Source of the DNA: Lewinellaceae bacterium
GTDB lineage: Bacteria > Bacteroidota > Bacteroidia > Chitinophagales > Saprospiraceae
Assembly: GCA_024644235.1 (NCBI GenBank)
Contig: JAHELJ010000018.1
Location: 1 to 64,000 of the forward strand
DNA: 64,000 nucleotides
Direction: 5' to 3'
Shown: in pieces, positions 56,574 to 64,000 of the stretch
How the letters are laid out: the number at the start of each line of letters is the position of its first letter
Numbering within the stretch: the stretch's first letter is position 1
Program-made: the position numbers and the translations under genes
The notes under the pieces: generated by a model
What the model saw: the letters and a program-made list of their open reading frames with translations, nothing else
Database searches by the model: none
Told to the model about the DNA's origin: nothing

Positions 56574-58139
56574 CTAAAAATGCAACAAAGATTGGGTTTT
56601 TGAAAAATCACCATTTACGAACTGATAATAGTAGGTTCCAGGTGGTATATCGGGCACCTTGTATTCGATAGTATATTCTCCTGGTGCATAGTTTTCATCG
56701 GCCAGCACGGCAACCCGCTGCCCAGAGGCGTCTATAAGGTTGATCTGTGCTGGACCTCCAGGTGTTTTGAATTGAACGGTAAGATTATCCAGGAATGGAT
56801 TTGGGAAAGCTCTGACTGAAACTGCAGTTTCTACTGGAAGTTCAGTTGTTGGGGTAGTACTGCAAGCGGTGACGATGGGTAGCTTTGTAAAAACATTAGA
56901 AAATATACTTTGTACGGTTGTTTCAGAAGCTCCCAACCAATCGATTAGAATACTTCCAAATACATTTCGAAAATCGACTTTCATTTCCACGCCCTCGGAT
57001 GGATCTACATTGCTGCCAATGGTTGGATTTTCGCCATACATTCCTGGATTGACACATGATCCGAAAACAAGTAGGGGTGCAGCGTTTCCGTGATCGGTAC
57101 CAAAGCTTCCGTTGCTCACAATTTTGCGACCAAATTCTGACCTGGTCGCGGCAATCACTCTTTGATCCAATCCCTGTCTCTGCAGATCATCCATAAAAGC
57201 GTGAACAGCCTGCGATAGATCTGTAAGTAGATTTGCATGTATTCCTACCGTAGAGTTGCTAGCAGATGTTTGATTGGCATGGGTGTCAAAGCCGTTGATG
57301 TTTACTATATAGATTCTCGTCTGCAGACCTCCTGATATCAATTGAGCCACCGTACGTAACTGGTCAGCCAGGCGATTTACTCCTTGTTCTGGATAAAGAG
57401 GTGATAGATTGGTCCCCATTTCTGCCACACCGCTCAGTATTTCTGCATATTCATTCGTTTGCGATAGAATTTGACGCAGGAAAGTCAATTCACGTCCATA
57501 GGGGTTATCGGGTAGTTCTTGCCCCTCTGTGCCTGGTATCATTGACAGAGAAGTCGGATCATTAATAGCCAGGGAGAAGTTGGCTGCGATCCCTTGACAG
57601 GTTTCGGAAACCGTGGGACCGAGTGTGATTGCCACCGGATGAGGAAAGTCGCTGTTAGGGTAATCTTCCGGAAAACCTGAATGGATGGAGTCGAGGTAAC
57701 GTCCAATCCATCCCGTGGCCAGTACTTCCTGTGCTGCCGAACCGGTATTCCAGATATCAGTCGATCGAAAGTGGGATCGATTTTGATTTGGGTATCCTAC
57801 ACTTTGGATAATATTGAGCATGCCCTGATCATACAGCTCCTTAACACCTGTCATTACCGGATGCAGTCCTGTTTGTTCTGTCAGCTTTATGATACGATTC
57901 TCGGGGATGAGAATGTCACTCCGGGCATTAGCAAGATTGTCGTATTGGTCAATGGGTATGATTGTATTCAACCCGTCATTCCCTCCATTTTGTTGGATGA
58001 GGACAAATACCCGGTCGTTGTTTGGATCAATTATTTCCTCAAAAATCGTTTGGGAAAACACGCCTACTTTTACACCGTTTAATGCTAGTGGTAGTGAAAG
58101 GATCGATCCCGACCTCAAGAATGATCTTCTTTTCATCAT
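56574..58139 (-). CDS. DUF1501 protein with Tat-like signal and T9SS sorting domain
   Basis: 521 residues. N-terminal KRRSFLRSGSILSLPLAL (Tat-like) and DUF1501 sequence (VLIQQNGGNDGLNTIIPI, IYIVNINGFDTHANQ, ATRSEFGRK, GTDHGNAAPLLVFG), a sulfatase-like fold of unknown reaction. The end carries a T9SS domain: RAFPNPFLDNLTVQF, INLIDASGQRVAVL, IPPGTYYYQFVNG. Sixteen bp downstream of the DUF1800 gene on the same strand; DUF1501/DUF1800 pairs are typical and likely work together at the cell surface. Confidence 0.92.
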   Translation of the reverse strand: MMKRRSFLRSGSILSLPLALNGVKVGVFSQTIFEEIIDPNNDRVFVLIQQNGGNDGLNTIIPIDQYDNLANARSDILIPENRIIKLTEQTGLHPVMTGVKELYDQGMLNIIQSVGYPNQNRSHFRSTDIWNTGSAAQEVLATGWIGRYLDSIHSGFPEDYPNSDFPHPVAITLGPTVSETCQGIAANFSLAINDPTSLSMIPGTEGQELPDNPYGRELTFLRQILSQTNEYAEILSGVAEMGTNLSPLYPEQGVNRLADQLRTVAQLISGGLQTRIYIVNINGFDTHANQTSASNSTVGIHANLLTDLSQAVHAFMDDLQRQGLDQRVIAATRSEFGRKIVSNGSFGTDHGNAAPLLVFGSCVNPGMYGENPTIGSNVDPSEGVEMKVDFRNVFGSILIDWLGASETTVQSIFSNVFTKLPIVTACSTTPTTELPVETAVSVRAFPNPFLDNLTVQFKTPGGPAQINLIDASGQRVAVLADENYAPGEYTIEYKVPDIPPGTYYYQFVNGDFSKTQSLLHF

Positions 58140-58155
58140 TTGTTGATTTCAGTGA

Positions 58156-59757
58156 TTAACTTAATTGATACTCAGGCAGACTCATCATTCCGGCAATCAT
58201 TCCCCGTAGGCGGTTTTCTACCGCAGTCTTCAGTTCACGATTGTTCGGATTTGCCAAATACTCATTGTATTCAACGGTCCATTCGTAGTCTGGCAAGCCT
58301 GGTAGTAGGATCGACTTTAAATAGGATTTCTGATCATCAGTGATCTCTTCGGGTAAAACTAACGCAGCCAGTTGATCTATTAGGACTATGGGATCATCGG
58401 CTCCTTCAATTTTTTCTATCATTCCCAGCACATCCGCTCCAATCCGGATGTCTTCAGCTTCTACTCCATTGATAAGTAAATTAGTCAGCTGAAATCGGAG
58501 ACTAAGGGTGGTTGAATTAATCCAGGTGCGATAGTAAAGGGGTTCTTGATAGTAGGCTTTCCACCCAGCAACATTGGGCGGTGTGAAATAGGACATTTGC
58601 AATAGTTCCGAGAGATTGCCTATACGCAACCACAACTGATATTTTCTTCGCATGTCCGTGCCTAAGTCAATCTCTAGCTGCTTTATTGTACCCACTAAGA
58701 AATCCAGGGGATTCTTGATGAGGCTACCAATCGCGTAGCTATCGTAGAAGTGCTGACTCTTCAGAAGTGCCTCCACCATGGGATACATTTCATAGTCATT
58801 TTCACGAAGGATTTCCGACATGGGATATATGACGTTTTTCTCAATCACGTCGTCAATATCATAGTACACAAACCACCGGTAGATCTTCCGTGCTATGAAT
58901 CTGGACACTTCCTCTTGCTCGAAAATGATGTCAATAAGGTGGCTATACTCTTGTTCCCCCATGTTGGGAATTTCGATTTCACCAAACCGGCGACTCAATT
59001 TCTTAGTGGTCGTGTCATGCCTCCATGAAGTGAAGAAAGATCCTGGTAGTTCGCCTCCCTCCCGGTACAGATAGCCCTTGTCTCGCCATCCGGTAAGCAC
59101 TTTGGCAATCTCGGCCACGTCATGTTCGGTATAGTTCGTGTAATCCCCTTCACCGACAGTTGGACCTTTGCCAATAGTAAAGAGCTCGAGAAGCTCTCTG
59201 GCATAATTCTCGTTTGGTTTGAATCGTGTGTTTTGGTTGCCATTGAGGTAACGTAACATAGACGGGTCAATCGTGGTTTGCTTGGTGAGCTCACGGAAGT
59301 TCCCCAGGAAATTCTGCCGGTAGAGGGTGATGTTTTTATGAATGAAGTTGGGATCGCGCTCGTCACCTGTGACAAAGTGATTATGCCAGAACAGGGTCAT
59401 TTTTTCACGAATTGAGACTCCTTCCTCTAAAGCCAATCCCATCGTCCAAGCAGAAATTGACCTTACCCGGGCTCGCCGGATCTGATTGGTGTTGTCAGCC
59501 CGGGGCATGGGTTTGTTCACCCAACTCTCGCCAATGGGAGTGAAGGGATCCCCATCATAATAAAAATTGACAGGAAGGTCCGGAAGCAAATTACCTTGAA
59601 GTAATCTGGAAACAATGTTGTCTAATCCCTCTGCCGCTGCATCCGCAATGTCATCCTTTGAAGGAGAATACATTGTTCGACGAAGCAGATGGGATGCCTC
59701 TCGGGTCGTCCAGACACCTTCATAGGGGTCCAGACTGAAATTGGAGAATCCAGCCAT
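58156..59757 (-). CDS. DUF1800 protein
   Basis: 533 residues from ATG 59757 (a TTG at 59766 is an alternative). Conserved segments are ASHLLRRTMYSPS, FWHNHFVTGDERD, NENYARELLELFTIG, EIAKVLTGWRDKGY, ISRFIARKIYRWFVYYDID-like VSRFIARKIYRWF, and NVAGWKAYYQEPLYYRTW. No signal peptide is visible. Lies directly upstream of its DUF1501 partner. Family has no biochemically settled role; it may accompany export or surface assembly. Confidence 0.92.
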   Translation of the reverse strand: MAGFSNFSLDPYEGVWTTREASHLLRRTMYSPSKDDIADAAAEGLDNIVSRLLQGNLLPDLPVNFYYDGDPFTPIGESWVNKPMPRADNTNQIRRARVRSISAWTMGLALEEGVSIREKMTLFWHNHFVTGDERDPNFIHKNITLYRQNFLGNFRELTKQTTIDPSMLRYLNGNQNTRFKPNENYARELLELFTIGKGPTVGEGDYTNYTEHDVAEIAKVLTGWRDKGYLYREGGELPGSFFTSWRHDTTTKKLSRRFGEIEIPNMGEQEYSHLIDIIFEQEEVSRFIARKIYRWFVYYDIDDVIEKNVIYPMSEILRENDYEMYPMVEALLKSQHFYDSYAIGSLIKNPLDFLVGTIKQLEIDLGTDMRRKYQLWLRIGNLSELLQMSYFTPPNVAGWKAYYQEPLYYRTWINSTTLSLRFQLTNLLINGVEAEDIRIGADVLGMIEKIEGADDPIVLIDQLAALVLPEEITDDQKSYLKSILLPGLPDYEWTVEYNEYLANPNNRELKTAVENRLRGMIAGMMSLPEYQLS

Positions 59758-59867
59758 AGAATACAAATTTTACTAAGCTTAAAATGTAGCTCGCCCGAAA
59801 GGTTTCGAGAGCATACACGTTCAAAACAAGCCGGAGGTTGGGTCGGCTCCAAAAAAAAATGATTTTT

Positions 59868-61364
59868 CTATTCTTTCAAACTCAGAAATACCCCATTGGT
59901 CCATCCAAACCCATCCTGAACAGGGTACTCTCCACCGCCTGCCTCTAAAGAGACATCATCTACATTGTATTTCTCCAACATTTTCCCGGTAGACTTAAAT
60001 ACTCTTTCATTGAGATGTAGCCAACGATCTTTTACTTTAGTTGCCAGATCACGCGCGCCGTATCGCTCCAATGCTTTCACCGTAATCCATTGCAATGGGG
60101 CCCATCCATTCGGTGCGTCCCACTGCTGGCCGGAGTGAATGGTTGTGGTGCGGACTCCTCCCGCCGCCAGAAGTTTTTCTTCAATCATTTGTATACAATG
60201 CCTGGCTTGGATTTCATCAGCTAATCCAGCAAAAAGAGGGAAGATTCCAGCGGCATGAATGCTTTTTGCCGGTTCTTCAAGAACGAAGTCATAGTCTGTG
60301 TAATAATTAACGCGATCATTCCAGCAATAGTGGTTGATACTCATTCTTCGAATCTGACTTCTTTCCGTCATTTGATCGGACAGGTCGTGATCCCCCTTCG
60401 CCTCGTATGCCTCTTTCAATGTTTCTTCAAGGATGTAAAGCAATACATTTAGATCAATCGGTACTAGTTCAGTTGTTCGAATGGAGGATAGGTCACTCTC
60501 ATCAGCAAACCATCTACTGCTGAAGTCCCAACCTGATTCACAGGCTGCTCTCAGATTGCGATAAAGTTCGATCGGATCACTCCCCGCTCTTTTTTGAAGC
60601 AGATAATCTTCCTGAAAGCTTTCTTGTCTAGGAATTGGAAGATCATCAAAGTAGCGATTCATGACCGATCCGTCCGGTACCTGAACGACTCTCCTGTACA
60701 CCCGCATATTCGGGTTCAGCTTATGCGAACCATTCATCCAAAAGGCGTATTCTTTTTCTAGCACTGACAGGTATCGTAGCAGGATTTTTGGACCCCTTTC
60801 ATCAGCGAGTAGTTGCACCATCAATGCAAAAAATGGAGGTTGGGATCTGCTTAGAAAGTAGGTTCTGTTTCCATTTGGAATATGTCCAAATTCACGGATT
60901 AGATAAGAGAAGTTTTCAATCATCGACTCCACGACTTTCCATCGGCCTGACCTGGCCAAACCCAACATTGTGAAATAAGAGTCCCAATAGTAGATTTCGC
61001 GAAATCTGCCACCTGGTACGATGTAAGGCTTGGGCAGTGGAATCAAGGAGCTCCCCTTTTGTACTTCATCTTGGTCGCGGAGTAGGTTATCCCATAGAGC
61101 TTTGATGTGCTCCGATGCTGATTTTGTCCGGTCAGACTGGTAGGCATCCTGGCTTGTTCCGGGTACTTCAAAAAAACGCCGAACAAAAGTCTGTAAATCG
61201 AAACCGGGTAATGATCGTTCGCGCTCGTATGCTGCCATTATCTGGGCAGGATCGCGAAGAGGAATGCAATCTACGAAGGTCTTTGAATCCTCAAAGATGC
61301 CGGAAAGTTGTACCTCTTCGAAGAGCCTTCCATAAACAATATCCGGGGTTGAAATAAAGTCCAT
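59868..61364 (-). CDS. Glycoside hydrolase family 37 trehalase, cytoplasmic
   Basis: 498 residues. GH37 signatures PGGRFREIYYWDSYFTMLGL and QWDAPNGWAPLQW are both present, with the catalytic Asp in SGWDFSSRW and the general base Glu in MLEKYNV. No signal peptide, so cytoplasmic (TreF-like) rather than periplasmic. It splits trehalose into two glucose. Divergent from the MFS transporter at 61467 (102 bp), which may bring its substrate into the cell. Confidence 0.95.
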   Translation of the reverse strand: MDFISTPDIVYGRLFEEVQLSGIFEDSKTFVDCIPLRDPAQIMAAYERERSLPGFDLQTFVRRFFEVPGTSQDAYQSDRTKSASEHIKALWDNLLRDQDEVQKGSSLIPLPKPYIVPGGRFREIYYWDSYFTMLGLARSGRWKVVESMIENFSYLIREFGHIPNGNRTYFLSRSQPPFFALMVQLLADERGPKILLRYLSVLEKEYAFWMNGSHKLNPNMRVYRRVVQVPDGSVMNRYFDDLPIPRQESFQEDYLLQKRAGSDPIELYRNLRAACESGWDFSSRWFADESDLSSIRTTELVPIDLNVLLYILEETLKEAYEAKGDHDLSDQMTERSQIRRMSINHYCWNDRVNYYTDYDFVLEEPAKSIHAAGIFPLFAGLADEIQARHCIQMIEEKLLAAGGVRTTTIHSGQQWDAPNGWAPLQWITVKALERYGARDLATKVKDRWLHLNERVFKSTGKMLEKYNVDDVSLEAGGGEYPVQDGFGWTNGVFLSLKE

Positions 61365-61466
61365 TCGCCTTAAGCCCTTTTCTGCGAATATATCAAAGCC
61401 TCCTTCACAAATTCTCTATTTTTAGCCCACCCTGAAAATTTCTGAACCCAGACTGGAAACATACCT

Positions 61467-62708
61467 ATGACCAATTGGAGAATCAAGCTTTCAATATTCA
61501 TCAATTATTTTGTTTTCGCTATCCTGCTCAACAGTGTAGGCACTGTGATTCTGCAGGTGCAGAATAACTACGGTATCAGTGAATCTTCAGCCAGTGTCCT
61601 GGAGGCATTTAAGGACTTAAGTATTGCCATCACATCCTTTCTGATCGCATCTTATATCGCCAGGATCGGATATAAACGATCCATGCTGATAGGTTTGGCG
61701 TTCATCGGAGGAGTTTGTCTATTCATGCCGGTGATGCCATCATTTTGGATGACTAAACTTCTCTTTGCTGCCACTGGGATCTCGTTCGCTCTGATTAAGG
61801 TCTCTGCCTTTGCCACGTTAGGTATTATTACCAAAGACAAGAAGGAACACGTCAGTTTGATGAACTTTCTGGAGTCATTCTTTATGATTGGTGTACTTTC
61901 CGGCTATTTCATTTTTACCCTCTATGTCGAGGATTCCGATCTAAGATCTACAAGCTGGTTGAAGGTTTACTACCTGCTGGCAGGAATGACCTTCCTGGCT
62001 TTTCTTCTTTTATGGACCACTCCTCTCGATGAATCGAAAGTAGTGAAGGAATCCTCCAAATCATTTTCGGATGAGTTCTTAGATATGGTGCGATTAGTCT
62101 GGAAGCCCATGGTCCTACTTTTTGTGATCAGTGCTTTCCTTTATGTATTGATAGAGCAAGGTATAATGACCTGGTTACCTACTTTCAACAGCAGAATTCT
62201 CAATCTCCCAACCACGTTAAGTATTCAAATGGCCAGTATTCTTGCTGCCTCCACTGCCGTTGGCCGTTTTGCAGCCGGGTTTATCCTGCGGAAAGTCCCA
62301 TGGCTACCAATGTTGAGTATTTGCCTCCTCCTTTCCGCTGTGCTGGTTGTATTCAGCATTCCTCTTGCTTCCAATGCAACTGTGGAAGGCATAACGAGTT
62401 GGACGAATGCTCCCTTGGCTGCGTACATATTCCCATTGATCGGCCTTTGCCTGGCGCCAATATATCCGGCCATCAATTCCGTAATTCTTTCAGCTTTACC
62501 AATCGAAAAACATGCTCCAATGTCAGGATTAATTGTAGTCTTTTCGGCATTGGGAGGCACTACCGGGTCCATCATCACTGGCAATCTCTTTGAAATTGTA
62601 GGAGGCCAGCAGGCATTCTACCTTTCTCTCGTACCCATTACGATTATCCTGGTAGCCCTTTACTTTTTCAAGAAAGCCACTGATCGGGCTGCAACAGGTA
62701 GCGCTTAG
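61467..62708 (+). CDS. MFS transporter, sugar-permease-like
   Basis: 413 residues with about 12 transmembrane helices (FVFAILLNSVGTVILQVQ, ISSSAS-type ESSASVLEAFKDLSIAITSF, GVLSGYFIFTLYV, IFPLIGLCLAPIYPAINSVIL). The pattern IGYKRSMLIGLAFIGG after helix 2 and the APIYPAINS helix resemble fucose/glucose permeases of the FHS type. Divergent from trehalase, so a trehalose or glucose importer is plausible. Its last 4 bases overlap the convergent haloperoxidase-like gene. Confidence 0.9.
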   Translation: MTNWRIKLSIFINYFVFAILLNSVGTVILQVQNNYGISESSASVLEAFKDLSIAITSFLIASYIARIGYKRSMLIGLAFIGGVCLFMPVMPSFWMTKLLFAATGISFALIKVSAFATLGIITKDKKEHVSLMNFLESFFMIGVLSGYFIFTLYVEDSDLRSTSWLKVYYLLAGMTFLAFLLLWTTPLDESKVVKESSKSFSDEFLDMVRLVWKPMVLLFVISAFLYVLIEQGIMTWLPTFNSRILNLPTTLSIQMASILAASTAVGRFAAGFILRKVPWLPMLSICLLLSAVLVVFSIPLASNATVEGITSWTNAPLAAYIFPLIGLCLAPIYPAINSVILSALPIEKHAPMSGLIVVFSALGGTTGSIITGNLFEIVGGQQAFYLSLVPITIILVALYFFKKATDRAATGSA

Positions 62709-64000
62709 TTTAGATTAAGTTTTTCGACTATGAATCTCCCCATTTCTTGCCCCTGGGCAACGCCATTGTCAATTGCTGGCATATAATGAATGCCACCATA
62801 CAGGCGGCTGATAGCGGCCTCTGAAGATGCATCCAGGAAGGAATCAAATGACCTGACTGGCAAACCGTAAGGTACTTCTACCGTATCGTCGAATGCAAAA
62901 TCATCTCCATAAATACTGGTGAGCATGATAGCAGCAGCAGAAGAAATCACGCTGTGGCCACTTGTGTATTCCGGGAATGGAGGTGTCTGCAAGAGAGGCA
63001 ACCAGTCCTCATCAATGTGCTGATTAATCACCGTTTCGGGTCTGATAAGGTTGCTCCGATACTTTTCGTCCCAGCAGATGACGAAAGCATCGAATAAAGC
63101 GATGGAGGTCAACGCGTAGGTCTTTGCCGACTTCAGAAAATCAGCGCTATCCTTCTTGGCGGCTAGCTGGGCGATTCCCATCCAATGTCCGCCGGGAGTG
63201 ATCTTTTTGGTGGCAAACATCACATGCCCCTTATGATGAGATACATAAGGATTGCAATCCCAAAATTTGGCGATCTCAGTTTGTTCCTCATCAAGGTTGT
63301 TAACGGTCTCATAAACTTCCACCACCTCTTTATAAAAAGTGGAGTTTTGATCCATATCATATTCTGTTGGAAGGGCAGGGGTAAACTGCTGAGCAGAATC
63401 AATCACAAATGTTCGCATTTCACGCCAGTGTGGTTCGATGCCTTCCATATAATCCGGTGGAGTGGGCTGCCAGCGCCCGGGTTCATCCCTGATTTCGAAT
63501 TTGGGAAAGGTCCGAGATTGCTTATAGTTGTCACCTCCAGCCCATTGAAGGATGTGGCTGGCAACTGTTTCTCCGTAAGCCAATGATTGATTCAGTACTC
63601 TTTTCGGCACCCCAAGATCACGGAATTCTTGTTGATGTTCCATCATGAATTCGTCCATACGCTCCTCGGAGAATATCAAGGCCTTTCCTACTGTTGTGAA
63701 AGCATGAAAGGCTGCGACAGGGTAGGCGATTTCAACATTTTCCGGAGGGGATGGAATTGGATTCAACTCGTGCAATTGCCCAGCTAAACTGGGATGGTCA
63801 GGGTATGCCTGCCTGATCACCTCGTAGGCGGCAATACTCGGATAGGCATAATTCCGGCTGGCTACCGGGGGTGAAAAGATATCATATACTATGATATCTG
63901 TCAGTTTTGAAAGGGCCCGGTGTAGATATTCCGGATTATCAATTGCTTGCTGATAATCCTTGTTTTGCTGGCACGAAAAAAGCACAGCTATTAGACTTAT
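62705..64000 (-). CDS. Vanadium haloperoxidase/PAP2-type phosphatase lipoprotein (5' end outside window)
   Basis: About 432 residues visible. The frame stays open past the window end (ISLIAVLFSC before QQNKD), so the GTG at 63985 is not the true start; the upstream residues are the rest of a signal peptide with a lipobox FSC. Active-site motifs: KYRSNLIRPETVINQ, YTSGHSVISSAAA and SRLYGGIHYMPAIDNG, the set that binds vanadate or phosphate. Could be a haloperoxidase or acid phosphatase. Convergent with the MFS gene, sharing 4 bp. Confidence 0.9.
   Translation of the reverse strand: MSLIAVLFSCQQNKDYQQAIDNPEYLHRALSKLTDIIVYDIFSPPVASRNYAYPSIAAYEVIRQAYPDHPSLAGQLHELNPIPSPPENVEIAYPVAAFHAFTTVGKALIFSEERMDEFMMEHQQEFRDLGVPKRVLNQSLAYGETVASHILQWAGGDNYKQSRTFPKFEIRDEPGRWQPTPPDYMEGIEPHWREMRTFVIDSAQQFTPALPTEYDMDQNSTFYKEVVEVYETVNNLDEEQTEIAKFWDCNPYVSHHKGHVMFATKKITPGGHWMGIAQLAAKKDSADFLKSAKTYALTSIALFDAFVICWDEKYRSNLIRPETVINQHIDEDWLPLLQTPPFPEYTSGHSVISSAAAIMLTSIYGDDFAFDDTVEVPYGLPVRSFDSFLDASSEAAISRLYGGIHYMPAIDNGVAQGQEMGRFIVEKLNLN

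Overview
The window is chromosomal DNA from a member of the Bacteroidota, probably an environmental or marine lineage of the Cytophagales/Saprospirales type; I cannot fix the genus. The signs are type IX secretion (T9SS) C-terminal domains, an ECF sigma/FecR pair with a Bacteroidota-type FecR tail, a LytS/LytTR system with a Reg_prop propeller sensor, DUF1501/DUF1800 and DUF5916/DUF5777 proteins, Cys-type sulfatases, many lipoproteins and weak Shine-Dalgarno sites. Gene density is high. Several convergent gene pairs end within a few bases of each other. I see no rRNA, tRNA, CRISPR array, insertion sequence or phage gene.

Layout. 0-5 kb: two tandem DUF1593 nucleoside-hydrolase-like proteins (the first cut by the window edge), an orphan molybdopterin-binding oxidoreductase large subunit, and a small membrane protein. 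5-13 kb: a 1077-residue VPS10/BNR propeller protein, a two-domain fasciclin lipoprotein, a DUF5916 outer-membrane protein, DUF3179 and a CBS pair. 13-24 kb: M14, M23 and M20 peptidases, a nitrilase, an MscS channel, small secreted proteins, a PadR/PspC pair and a pirin.

24-35 kb is the most unusual part. It carries two paralogous modules, each made of a Tat-exported four-cluster ferredoxin subunit, an NrfD-type quinone-interacting membrane subunit and an unnamed membrane-anchored periplasmic protein. With them are a hexaheme cytochrome lipoprotein with a collagen-like Gly-X-Y stalk, a CX4CH monoheme lipoprotein, a DUF5777 beta-barrel, an 85-residue Tat mini-protein resembling only the N-terminus of the Fe-S subunits, and a soluble class I cytochrome c. 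No molybdenum catalytic subunit is present. I read this as a candidate quinone/cytochrome electron-transfer system that may reach the outer membrane; this is inference. A LytS/LytTR two-component pair follows directly, and the sensor's start codon lies inside a strong hairpin.

38-50 kb: an SH3 protein, an SPFH-domain lipoprotein, a small zinc-ribbon gene preceded by 19-bp iteron-like repeats, two sulfatases facing a GH65 enzyme, DUF1761, a large secreted protein, DUF1080 and a Gfo/Idh/MocA oxidoreductase. These suggest use of sulfated or other glycans. 51-64 kb: glpK-glpD for glycerol use, an ECF sigma/FecR pair with no TonB receptor, a DUF1501/DUF1800 pair with a T9SS tail, a GH37 trehalase divergent from an MFS transporter, and a vanadium-haloperoxidase/PAP2 lipoprotein cut by the window end.
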